From assembly GCA_007694125.1 (NCBI GenBank), contig RECH01000330.1:1-36347 (forward strand): DNA of 36,347 nucleotides. Reading direction: 5' to 3'. Shown piece by piece: positions 25,918-34,184 of the stretch. This stretch comes from Leptolyngbya sp. DLM2.Bin15. Its GTDB lineage: Bacteria; Cyanobacteriota; Cyanobacteriia; RECH01. A model generated the notes under the pieces. That model was not told where the DNA came from. It made no database searches and saw nothing but the letters and a program-made list of their open reading frames with translations. The translations under genes were made by a program, and so were the position numbers. Position 1 is the stretch's first letter; every line of letters starts with the position of its first letter.

Positions 25918-28900
25918 TCACTGGGATTGGGAATATTTTTGCCCTAAGGTGGTTTGAATCCGTGAAATGACGTCTTCCACCAAAATATCCAAGGGCAACA
26001 TTTGGGCAGCGATCGCATCCAAACGCTGGCGCAGAGTCTGGGTTTCTGACCAAAACTCAGGGCTGGCCGATCGCTGTCCTTGCCGTCCTGCCTGCTGCCA
26101 CACCAAGACCGGTGGGCGAATAGGAGCCTGCTCTAAGATTTGAATCACCTGCACCAAGGCTGGATTAAAGGCCAGGGTATCGGTGCAGAGCAACAGCAAA
26201 TCTCCTGACTGTTGCTGGAGTGCTTGGGCCATCTCCGTGGGAGATTGGGCAATAACACTGGCTAGTCCTGACTGCTGCAGGTATTGGAGCGGTGGCTGCA
26301 GCAGAGGCGTTTCTCCTGTTGAGGTGACATCGACCACCAAAACATGGGGCGTCCAATAGGTGCCGGTGGCCACCCGAATCACCTCCAGTAGGGTTGGAAT
26401 GCCAGCATCTCGACTCATGGGTGAAACCGGTGCTGCAGGGTCGAGACAGGGGAACACCGTGAGCTCAGGGTATTGATTGGCCGCCTGGGTCAGTTCTGCG
26501 GTGAGGGTGATCATCGGCAGGGTGCTTAGGTAGGAGCAATCCTGAATTTGCTGGAAATAAGCGACGGGATCCGCTGCGCGATCGCTGAGGAGCACCACAT
26601 CCGGCCGCCACACCCGCGATAGCACATCGGCCTGATCGATATCGTCAACTTCCAAGACTCGGCAATGGTAGGGATGCAGCAAATGATTGAGGTCTACAGC
26701 CGAAGAGCGATCGCTGCCGTCAGGCGAGGGCACCCAGTCTGGATCCGCCAAGGCCATCTCAGTCCATGGGCTCGGTTGGCCAAGGTGCAACACCGTTAAG
26801 TTTGGATACTGGTCGGCTGGGGTGGCGATCGCTAGCTGTTGATCCATCAAGTGTTCGAGGGCATCCCCATCGATGGGTAAGCTGAGCACACCATCCACCC
26901 CGGCAGCCTCGGCCCGCTGGCTTTCGGCTTGGGTGGTCATGGCAATAATGGGAATATGGCTGGTGTCGTCATCGGACTTGAGCAGCGTCAGCACATCCCA
27001 TCCCGAAAGCTGCGGTAGGACGGGGTCGAGGAACACCATGGCCGGCTGAAGCTGCCGGGTTTTTTCCAGGGCTTCTGTCCCTGAGCGAGCGATCGCCACC
27101 TGATAGCCCAGTTTGCCGAGGTGGTAGGTCACATCGTCGAGCAACTGGGGAACAGACTCCATCACCAGCATCAGTCGATTATTAGACGATCGCTTATGGG
27201 GCAAGATCACCGCCGCCTCTGCCGGATCGAGGGTTCGCTCGGCCTGGGGCGGTACGACCGGGAGAAGAATCGTAAACCGGCTCCCCTCCCCTTCTTTGGA
27301 CGTGAACGTCACCTCACCCCCGTGCAGACGAGCCAGCCGCTGGGTGATCACTAACCCGAGCCCTGTTCCTTCAAAACTGCGTGTTAGGGGCTGCTCAAGC
27401 TGCTGGAATTTCTGGAAAATCAGATGTTGCTTATCGGCGGGAATGCCCATGCCCGTATCCCATACGGTGAAGGCTAGCCAATGCCCCCAGTCTTCCACGT
27501 CCAGCCCCACGGCTCCAGATGCCGTGGTGAATTTCATGGCATTCGACAGTAAGTTGGCCAGCATTTGGCGCAGGCGCAGTTCATCGGCTAAGAGGCAAGC
27601 TTGAGCTGTGCGGATTGTCACTTGAATGGAGGGGCACGATGCTGTCGGATCATCCTCCCCTTCTTGGTGTAGGGGATTGGATGGGCCGCCATGGCCCTGG
27701 GTCACCTGTTCATAGGCGCGGTGGCAAACGACCTCTAGGTTCACGGGCTCTAGGATCAGCTCCATTTGCCCCGTTTCAATGCGCGTCAGATCGAGAATAT
27801 CGTTGACAATCAGCATCAAATGCCGACTGCTTTGGTAGATCAGTTGCGCGTAGCGGGCTTGGCGATCGCTCATGGCTCCAATCGCCTGATCTTTCAGCAA
27901 GCTCGATAGGCCCAAAATGGATGTGAGCGGCGTTTTTAGCTCGTGGCTGATGCAGGCCAAGAACTCATCCTTGAGACGATTGAGCTGAATGAGGTCGGCA
28001 TTTTTGGCCGCCAACTCTTGCCCCACCCGCTGCTGTTCGGTGTAATCCTGGGCTAAGACGAGCCATAGGGAATCATAGGCGGCATCGTAGTCTGGCGATC
28101 GCACGTCTCCTAGGGAGACGGTGGTGAACTGCCAGAGCCGATTGCTGCCATCGGAGGTTGGACAAACGCAAATGCAGGTATTGGTATCTGGATCAATGCG
28201 GCATTGATTGGCGCTCAAGACGTCGCCACCCTTGGTGACTTGGTATCCCTGGGCGATGGAGGCGAGGGAGAGGGAGGGTTGTCGGAGGCTGGAAAACTGT
28301 TCGCCTTCCCAGGGATGGTCAAGGATCGACGGATCGGTGGCGACCTGTTTGACTGTTTGGAGATTGGTGCGCAGGTGGGGCACTTCGCCAATCTGCCGCT
28401 GCCAAATTTGATTTTGGGCGATGACTGTGCCGCTGCTAGTTTGCAGCATGAGGGGAAGCGGTAGGTGATCCAGCACCTGTACGAGCAGGGCGGTGGGGGA
28501 TGGGTCAACCGGGATGGGCCAGGCGGGGGGCTCGGGGGGCTTGGTGCTAGCGGAGGGCTGAAGGGCGATAAACCGCCAAAATTCCGTTTGGTTTAATAAT
28601 CCCAAGTAGCGTCCCTCAGGATCGACAATGGCGATGGTGTCTGGCAGGGGCGCAGCCATGCCCTGTCGTCCTAGTTCTAGGGCTAGCTCGCTATTGGTGA
28701 CTGAGGGTAGCGATCGCAGCAGATCCGGGGGAATGCCATAATCTTCTGTATGGTTTGATGAAGGGGATGCACCGTGTCGCCAAGCTACGGTCAGCACCTC
28801 TAGCGATCGCACCCACCCTATGGGCCGCTGGTGTTCGTTGAGCACCACCACCTGCTCACAGGGATGGTCAGCTAGCCAAGTCGCCACGGTGGAGAGAGAT

Positions 28901-28959
28901 TCCGTGGCGAGAATGGTAGGCGCTGATATTAAAAAGTTGAGAACGGTGGCGGTTGGCAT
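25918..28959 (-). CDS. Hybrid sensor histidine kinase with N-terminal CBS pair and degenerate receivers
   Basis: 1013 aa, no membrane segment, so cytoplasmic. The N terminus (about 5-145) holds two CBS-like modules (ATESLSTVATWLADHPC; AIVDPEGRYLGLLNQTEFW), then a PAS-like region (about 160-310). The HisKA box is DEFLACISHELKTPLTSILG, with phospho-accepting H339. The HATPase domain shows N (LSNAMKFT), G1 (VWDTGMGIP) and G2 (GTGLGLVITQRLARLHGG) boxes. A receiver follows with acceptor D645 in VFLDPVLPQ, but the acidic pocket reads VMESV and the usual Lys before Pro is Leu (LSLPID). Two further receiver-like segments near the C terminus look degenerate. ATG 28959 is preferred; GTG 28977 is in frame 6 codons upstream. 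Confidence 0.9.
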   Translation of the reverse strand: MPTATVLNFLISAPTILATESLSTVATWLADHPCEQVVVLNEHQRPIGWVRSLEVLTVAWRHGASPSSNHTEDYGIPPDLLRSLPSVTNSELALELGRQGMAAPLPDTIAIVDPEGRYLGLLNQTEFWRFIALQPSASTKPPEPPAWPIPVDPSPTALLVQVLDHLPLPLMLQTSSGTVIAQNQIWQRQIGEVPHLRTNLQTVKQVATDPSILDHPWEGEQFSSLRQPSLSLASIAQGYQVTKGGDVLSANQCRIDPDTNTCICVCPTSDGSNRLWQFTTVSLGDVRSPDYDAAYDSLWLVLAQDYTEQQRVGQELAAKNADLIQLNRLKDEFLACISHELKTPLTSILGLSSLLKDQAIGAMSDRQARYAQLIYQSSRHLMLIVNDILDLTRIETGQMELILEPVNLEVVCHRAYEQVTQGHGGPSNPLHQEGEDDPTASCPSIQVTIRTAQACLLADELRLRQMLANLLSNAMKFTTASGAVGLDVEDWGHWLAFTVWDTGMGIPADKQHLIFQKFQQLEQPLTRSFEGTGLGLVITQRLARLHGGEVTFTSKEGEGSRFTILLPVVPPQAERTLDPAEAAVILPHKRSSNNRLMLVMESVPQLLDDVTYHLGKLGYQVAIARSGTEALEKTRQLQPAMVFLDPVLPQLSGWDVLTLLKSDDDTSHIPIIAMTTQAESQRAEAAGVDGVLSLPIDGDALEHLMDQQLAIATPADQYPNLTVLHLGQPSPWTEMALADPDWVPSPDGSDRSSAVDLNHLLHPYHCRVLEVDDIDQADVLSRVWRPDVVLLSDRAADPVAYFQQIQDCSYLSTLPMITLTAELTQAANQYPELTVFPCLDPAAPVSPMSRDAGIPTLLEVIRVATGTYWTPHVLVVDVTSTGETPLLQPPLQYLQQSGLASVIAQSPTEMAQALQQQSGDLLLLCTDTLAFNPALVQVIQILEQAPIRPPVLVWQQAGRQGQRSASPEFWSETQTLRQRLDAIAAQMLPLDILVEDVISRIQTTLGQKYSQSQ

Positions 28960-29063
28960 AGGGATAAAACCGAGCACTCCGAGTTAAGAACTGAGCGGAG
29001 AGCTACGTGGGTAATAGGATAGTGCGATATTCCCAGCAAAACTCCTACCCACAGGACTATGGC

Positions 29064-29109
29064 GGTAGGTGTAGAACCTATGAAGCAGACGACCGTAGCT
29101 ACACCTGCC
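29064..29109. repeat. 11-bp inverted repeat upstream of the hybrid kinase
   Basis: GGTAGGTGTAG (29064-29074) and CTACACCTGCC (29099-29109) pair over 11 bp with one wobble and a 24-nt loop, about 105 bp upstream of the kinase start. It could be a regulatory or structural RNA element, or a decayed repeat. Confidence 0.4.
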
Positions 29110-29401
29110 TATGAGACAGTGCCGGTTGCCTTCTACTTGCTTCTACTTTATAGACTAACGCGATAGGCACAATAGCCCGCTAGACAGAAGGATCGTTTTA
29201 GAATCTCATCCAACCTTTCGACTCAATCTGTCTTAACACACTTGACGGTTACTGGCGCTGAGACAAAAAAATTAGCATTGAAAATGACGAGCTTAGACCT
29301 CATGGTACAAGCTAGCCATTACCCGACTTTTTTAATTGTGTCTTATTCATTCTGAAACGCAACACTCTTTCTCTAAATTGCAGCTATAACTTTATATTTC
29401 C

Positions 29402-29439
29402 CCCCTTGCCCCTTGTCTGATGGGGCAAGGGGCAAGGGG
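29402..29439. repeat. 14-bp G/C-rich inverted repeat
   Basis: CCCCTTGCCCCTTG (29402-29415) and CAAGGGGCAAGGGG (29426-29439) are a perfect 14-bp inverted repeat with a 10-nt loop. Each arm is itself a duplicated CCCCTTG. Simple-sequence palindromes of this kind are common in cyanobacterial spacers. The spacer 28960-29800 holds no gene. Confidence 0.65.
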
Positions 29440-29544
29440 TGGCCGGGGGCAAAAGACTTATGGGTAGAGCGTTTGAGACAGATGAATGCTAGATTTGGGA
29501 GCCAGAAACGCCATAGCTTGGACGCTTGGATAGACGATTAGCCT

Positions 29545-29679
29545 GGGAGCATCCCAGTTTCGCAAGTTGACCCTCATCCCCCAACCCCCAAAAAAGGGAG
29601 AAGGGGAGCTGGATTCAAAGTCCCTCGCCCGACTTGGGGGAGGGATTTAGGGTGAGGGTTACAAAAGTGGGATGCACCC
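29545..29679. mobile_element. MITE-like element with terminal inverted repeats and flanking direct repeats
   Basis: Outer ends are GGAGCATCCCAGTTT (29546-29560) and, as the reverse complement of the right end (29664-29678), GGTGCATCCCACTTT, matching at 13 of 15 positions. CGATTAGC occurs at 29535-29542 and again at 29679-29686, directly outside the ends, consistent with a target-site duplication. The interior has a second palindrome (CCCTCA at 29571, TGAGGG at 29653) and purine/pyrimidine-rich tracts similar to a widespread cyanobacterial intergenic repeat. There is no coding capacity, so it would be moved in trans. Confidence 0.68.
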
Positions 29680-29800
29680 GATTAGCATCTCGAAGGGGGG
29701 AAATCCGATGGTTTTAGGTTCTGGGCAAGCCTAGCTAATGGATAGATCGATGTCCAAGTCCCTCGCCCATCGTCTCTTGTGCCCACCGTCTCTCATGTCC

Positions 29801-30439
29801 CTAGGTGCGGACATACAAGGCGCGATAAACGGGTTTTCCTTGAGATAAGGTAACGGTTTCCCGCTCCGTTTGGACTGGGAATGGGCTTTCGTTCAGCCAG
29901 TCTGGGCTAGAACGAACAAACCCTCCATGCTCAGAAAAGCGATCGCCCATGGCCACAGCGACGCTCTCGATGTCCGATTGGAGAAACACCTGTCCATGGG
30001 CGGGCAAGACCTCTGCTAGGACATGAACCAACTCGGGCTGCACGACCCGTCGCTTTTGATGGCGTTTTTTGAACCATGGATCAGGAAACTGAATCGAGGC
30101 ACTGCGCAGCACCCCCGGCGGCAGTGCCGTCAGCAGGCCGCGCAGGGAGTTGTTGGCATTGCCAAACAAGAAGTGGGCATTGGTCAAGGCTTGGGCTTGG
30201 CGCTGAGCAGCTTCCACCAAGGGTTCCCGAATTTCTAGCCCCAGAAAATTCCAGTCGGGCCACTGCTGGGCCATGGCGATCGCAAACTGCCCCCTAGCCG
30301 AGCCGATGTCGAGGTGGAGGGGGTGGGAGGGGTCGGCAAAAATCTCTGCCCAATTAGGCGGTGGCAAGGGCGTGCCATATTTCGCGCTTAGGGGATTGAC
30401 ATGCTGTCTCACCCGTTTTTTCGTGGAGGCTGGGAGCAT
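29801..30439 (-). CDS. trmB: tRNA (guanine-N7-)-methyltransferase
   Basis: Methylates G46 in the variable loop of tRNAs using SAM, in the cytoplasm. 212 aa from ATG 30439 (MLPASTKKRVRQHVNPLSAK), the normal length for TrmB. The SAM-binding motif LHLDIGSARGQFAIAMA and FLGLEIREPLVEAA are present, and the family signature SIQFPDPWFKKRHQKRR is clear and essentially diagnostic. DIESVAVAM and NESPFPVQTERE near the end also match. The frame stays open upstream to ATG 30577, but those 46 residues do not resemble the family. It is divergent from the metallophosphoesterase across a spacer of about 260 bp that should hold both promoters. Confidence 0.96.
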   Translation of the reverse strand: MLPASTKKRVRQHVNPLSAKYGTPLPPPNWAEIFADPSHPLHLDIGSARGQFAIAMAQQWPDWNFLGLEIREPLVEAAQRQAQALTNAHFLFGNANNSLRGLLTALPPGVLRSASIQFPDPWFKKRHQKRRVVQPELVHVLAEVLPAHGQVFLQSDIESVAVAMGDRFSEHGGFVRSSPDWLNESPFPVQTERETVTLSQGKPVYRALYVRT

Positions 30440-30697
30440 AGGTTTGCTTCGAGGACTATATTGCCGGTTTTTGATCCTAGCATTCTGCTTGAGGGGATGG
30501 CTCAAGAAAGCGATCGCTCTCCCCAGGGATAGCCAGGCTTCGGCATTCAGCGATATGCTCAGAAAGAACCGTCTCACCTGTCTAATGGATGCCTGGGTGC
30601 CTTGTTCTCAGCAAGGCAGGATCAGATGTCGAACGCTCGGGGCTAGATGGCGGGAGCATGAGACGGGTTTAAGGTTAACTGTTCCTGGATTGAAGCT

Positions 30698-31828
30698 ATG
30701 CGCCTGTCCGTTCGATTTGCCATCGCCAGCGATTTACACATTGGGTTGCCCCACACCATTCTGGATCATCCCAATCGCTTCCATCTGGTTGAGGTGAGCA
30801 TTCCGTCCCTAGAGGTGGTGTTAGACCATTTTTCCAGCCTCGATCTGGATTTCTTGCTCCTGCCTGGAGACCTGACCCAACATGGGGAACCGGAAAACCA
30901 TGCCTGGCTGGCCCAGCGCCTCGCTCAATTGCCCTACCCGGTGTATGTCATTCCTGGCAATCACGACCTGATCGCCACCCAGAGAAGCGATCGCGCCATT
31001 GCCGCCAGCGATTTCCCCAAGATTTACCGCCAATTTGGCTATCAAACGACCGACAAGCTCTACTACAGTCACCTTCTCGCACCGGGTCTGCGGCTCATCG
31101 GCCTCAATTCCATTGCCTTTGATGAGGATGGACAGCAGCGATCGCTGGGAGCCCTTGATGATCAGCAACTCCACTGGCTGGAGACGACCCTTGCCCAGAC
31201 CCACGATGAGCTGGTGATGGTGATGATTCATCACAATGTGGTGGAGCATTTACCCGGCCAGCGCCACCATGTGTTGGGACAACGCTACATGCTGGATCAA
31301 GCGCCCCGCCTCCAAGAGATCTTGCGGGCAGCCGGGGTGCAACTGGTGTTCACAGGGCATCTCCATGTGCAAGATATTGCCCAGCAGGATGGTCTATACG
31401 ACATCACCACCGGCTCCTTGGTCAGCTATCCCCATCCCTACCGCATTCTAGAACTGCAGCAAGAGGCTCAGGGCTATAGGCTGCATATCCAATCGCACAA
31501 GGTGCAAGCTGTTCCTGGCTATCCCAATTTGCAGCAGATGTCGCGGGAATGGATGGGCGATCGCGCCTTTGCGTTCATGATGAAACTGCTCACCCATCCG
31601 CCCCTCAACCTGCCGGTCAACCAAGCTCAAGCCCTCGCCCCCCACCTGCGCTATTTCTGGGCCGATATTGCCCAAGGGGATGCCCATATCCAGCTTTCGA
31701 TGTTGGAAGAGCCCCTGCGCCAGCATTTTGAGCAGTTTAGTGCTTTAGATGCCCAAGGCAACTACGCCCCCATCGACAACCATACGACCCTACTGCTGCA
31801 AGAGCGCCTAGCCTCGGTGGGTCGTTAG
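30698..31828 (+). CDS. Calcineurin-like metallophosphoesterase (Icc/CpdA-like)
   Basis: 376 aa. The binuclear-metal phosphoesterase motifs appear in order: ASDLHIG (D12, H14), LLPGDLTQHG, VIPGNHDLIA, MIHHNVVE and FTGHLHVQD. The first approximately 270 residues form the catalytic domain, as in CpdA/Icc-type phosphodiesterases. The C-terminal approximately 100 residues (from about LQQMSREWMGD) are an extra helical region not in minimal CpdA. The ATG lies directly before RLSVRFAIASDLH, and no strong Shine-Dalgarno is seen. The substrate may be a cyclic nucleotide or another phosphoester; it cannot be decided from the sequence. It is divergent from trmB. Confidence 0.9.
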   Translation: MRLSVRFAIASDLHIGLPHTILDHPNRFHLVEVSIPSLEVVLDHFSSLDLDFLLLPGDLTQHGEPENHAWLAQRLAQLPYPVYVIPGNHDLIATQRSDRAIAASDFPKIYRQFGYQTTDKLYYSHLLAPGLRLIGLNSIAFDEDGQQRSLGALDDQQLHWLETTLAQTHDELVMVMIHHNVVEHLPGQRHHVLGQRYMLDQAPRLQEILRAAGVQLVFTGHLHVQDIAQQDGLYDITTGSLVSYPHPYRILELQQEAQGYRLHIQSHKVQAVPGYPNLQQMSREWMGDRAFAFMMKLLTHPPLNLPVNQAQALAPHLRYFWADIAQGDAHIQLSMLEEPLRQHFEQFSALDAQGNYAPIDNHTTLLLQERLASVGR

Positions 31829-31849
31829 CCTTGGGCGGCGGTGTATCTA

Positions 31850-31882
31850 CCTTGGTTTGACCTTGGTTTGACCTTGGTTTGA
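31850..31882. repeat. 11-bp tandem repeat, three copies
   Basis: CCTTGGTTTGA is repeated three times without gaps (31850-31860, 31861-31871, 31872-31882), starting 21 bp after the metallophosphoesterase stop. The 11-bp period puts copies on one helix face, but slippage is the simplest explanation. Confidence 0.85.
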
Positions 31883-32861
31883 ATTGGTGTCTCCGTAGAA
31901 TCTCCGTTAAATCTTCATCAGAGTTTTATGTTGTCTCAGCATATCTCACAGCATTCCTCCCAGGGAGTTGTGTATAATTTGAGCCATGGGTATAATTCAC
32001 GACTACCAACTACATAGCTTCAGTAGAATTCATGATGTGATACAGACCGGGTGCCCCCACATACTACTTCTAGACAAGTTTCAATCCCATGGGTCGGCCT
32101 CACACCTATCCGGCTCATGCCATCGTTGAAACCACAGGTTGGGTGACATCAGCGATCGCGTTCGTACAGGGGATCTACAAGTCGGTCGTTCAGCTTCATT
32201 AACGTTCGCCGGCATATCCTTGCCTGCTTGCCCCTCAGCTATCAGCTAGACATCAGCGACGAGATCTGGTCAGGGTTGGATCGTTGCCCCTGTTGGATGG
32301 CCAACACAATAAATTTCGATGCATTCTACCGCTTCATGACGTCTATCCAAGCCTGCCTGCATCCAAGCTCCTTAGGGAAAACCTGATGTTGAGATGTTCA
32401 ATCAGGGCTTTTGCGGAGCCGAGTTCTTCGCTGGATGCAAAATATCCGTAGTCTACCGCTGTCCCGCCTATGGGCAGATCGATATAGTCATGGGTACCCC
32501 CAAGGTAAGAGATGTTAGGTCATAGATCACACCCATACGTCGCCAACACCTCCGTTGTTCTACGGTCTCTTGTTCTACAGCCTCTCTAAGCTCGCGGGCG
32601 ATCGCTGCTCGTGGTTCCTGAGACAGGGCTGCTAGGGTAACGTTGTGCTGCCGGCCCTCACTCTAGAGGCGCTGTTCGTCAGCACAGGGCTGGTGATTTC
32701 CGACTCTCTCTAATCATCTAGATTAGGGGGTGGTTTTGGATGGGGCGATCGCTCATGACGCTGATGAATCTTGCTTGTCTATCTATGGATTCATATCGTC
32801 CTGATTCTGTTCCTGATACGTTCCTGAATTAGTTACACCGTCACCACTACTAGGTTTTAAG
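31883..32861. other. Approximately 980-bp spacer with no supported gene
   Basis: No open frame of useful length is present on either strand. Two TATAAT hexamers, at 31973-31978 and 31991-31996, are 18 bp apart on the plus strand, without obvious -35 partners. Further on there is a single GTTTCAA...TTGAAAC pair (32078-32132) and one HIP1 site near 32152. The spacer could hold an RNA gene, long 5' leader or decayed DNA. I found no recognisable rnpB, tmRNA, 6S or SRP RNA signature by eye. Confidence 0.5.
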
Positions 32862-33185
32862 ATGTCCACCCACACCGTTTTAGTTCCCACTACTCGTATT
32901 TTGAGCGCTACCAGCACCACGGATATTCTTTGCTGGGTCAATCAAAGTCTCGATAATGGCGCTACGGAACTCTTGCTCGACCTCCGCAACGTTATGTTCA
33001 TGGATAGCTGCGGTTTGGGTACGTTAGTCGTTGCCTTAACGAGAGTGCAAGCCATGGGAGGCACCTTCGCCCTATGTTCTTTGGGTGGACAGGCCCGCAT
33101 GTTGCTGGAAGAAACCGATACAGAACAGATGTTTACGATCTATAGCGATCGCCAGATGTTTGAACAACGGTTGGCGGTCGCTTAG
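32862..33185 (+). CDS. STAS-domain anti-sigma-factor antagonist-like protein
   Basis: 107 aa, a single STAS domain of SpoIIAA type. The conserved region LLLDLRNVMFMDSCGLGTLV contains the Ser (in MDSCGLG) that is phosphorylated in SpoIIAA homologues by a partner anti-sigma kinase. AMGGTFALCSLGGQARMLLE follows, as in the family's second half. No RsbW-type kinase or SpoIIE-type phosphatase lies in the window, so its partners must be elsewhere. It is preceded by a spacer of about 1 kb and followed by a strong hairpin terminator. Confidence 0.92.
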   Translation: MSTHTVLVPTTRILSATSTTDILCWVNQSLDNGATELLLDLRNVMFMDSCGLGTLVVALTRVQAMGGTFALCSLGGQARMLLEETDTEQMFTIYSDRQMFEQRLAVA

Positions 33186-33219
33186 TGGGGGGAATCGATT
33201 GGCTGGGGTGATGTGCTAG

Positions 33220-33245
33220 ACGGGTTTAGTGATGGCTAAACCCGT
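33220..33245 (+). terminator. Perfect 10-bp hairpin after the STAS gene
   Basis: ACGGGTTTAG (33220-33229) pairs perfectly with CTAAACCCGT (33236-33245) across a 6-nt loop, 35 bp after the STAS stop. No long U-run follows. It sits in the spacer shared with the convergent pentapeptide-repeat gene and may serve both. Confidence 0.6.
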
Positions 33246-33411
33246 GGGTAATATCGTGCCGGTTTGATCCAGCTCAAGACAGATTGCCCAGACTACGGTG
33301 CTAGGGACGCGATCGCTGCCTGGGGGTATGATTACTTCCTTGCTTGAGGCTGTCTGGATCCTGGATTGCTGAGAACCATGGGTGTTGGGGTTCTGGCTCG
33401 ATACGTCGTGC

Positions 33412-34008
33412 TCAGCAGTCACTGGTGTTCACAGAGCCATTGGGTAGCGTGGCTCCACAGAGGTCTGCATTAGATAAGTCAGCACTCTCTAAGCTGGCTC
33501 CCGTGAAATCAACCCCGCGTAAGTTGGCACCTCGGAGGTTTGCACCAGCTAAGTTAGCTCGGCGCAAAACTGCCCGTTCTAGATTGGCGCGGCGGAGATT
33601 GGCACCGGCTAAATTTGCCTCAATTAGGAGGGTATCGCCCAAGTAGGCTTGCTCTAAACTTGCGCCATCTAAGCTGGCTCCTTCAAGATTGGCGTTGCCG
33701 AGGTAGGCATAGTCTAAAAAGGCGCGGCGGAGGTTGGCACCACGCAGATCAGCTTCTTCCAGGTTCGTTGCCCCTAGGTTGGATTGCTCTAGGTCTGCAC
33801 CACGCAGCATGGCTCGGAAAAGGTTAGAACCCAGGAGGTGCGACTCTCGGAGGTTGGCTCCGCTAAGGTAGGCGGCAACCAGGTCACAGTTGACGCAGTT
33901 ATTAGCCCGCTGGAGTCGAGTCAGGTGGTCGGGCTGGAAGGCGATCGCTGCTTGTCCGGTGAACAAGGGAACAGTCAGCAACAGCAGTGCAAAAAGTGAT
34001 CGCTTCAT
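33412..34008 (-). CDS. Exported pentapeptide-repeat protein
   Basis: 198 aa. The signal peptide is [20 protein letters not shown] ending near AIA, placing the protein in the periplasm or thylakoid lumen. A short CVNCDL segment (two cysteines) precedes about 20 consecutive A(N/D)Lxx pentapeptides such as GANLR, ANLEGA, ADLEQ and ANLRR, which build a right-handed quadrilateral beta-helix. The final segment [20 protein letters not shown] carries two more cysteines that could form disulphides after export. The molecular function of such cyanobacterial luminal pentapeptide proteins is mostly unknown. It lies downstream of the TPR gene on the same strand, 176 bp apart. Confidence 0.93.
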   Translation of the reverse strand: MKRSLFALLLLTVPLFTGQAAIAFQPDHLTRLQRANNCVNCDLVAAYLSGANLRESHLLGSNLFRAMLRGADLEQSNLGATNLEEADLRGANLRRAFLDYAYLGNANLEGASLDGASLEQAYLGDTLLIEANLAGANLRRANLERAVLRRANLAGANLRGANLRGVDFTGASLESADLSNADLCGATLPNGSVNTSDC

Positions 34009-34184
34009 GGGTGTTCAGGGGAAGGAGCATGGAACCGACGGTTTCGCCAACGCGGCCCCGGAGCCTCCGAACGGAGAATCGAGGACGCAGGGATTCAGTC
34101 ATAGTTATCTGTTCAGGCTGTCCTCGGATGATCCGGGCAGTTTCTAGCAGGTTGCTTGCTTGCCCCATGTCTGAAGCATATTGG

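Noticed and set aside
30273-30797. 174-codon open frame on + across trmB
   Set aside because: It lies opposite the well-supported trmB and has no family features; a shadow of the real gene.
32078-32132. GTTTCAA...TTGAAAC pair resembling the ends of a cyanobacterial CRISPR repeat
   Set aside because: Only one pair 55 bp apart, no repeated units with spacers and no cas genes; not a CRISPR array.
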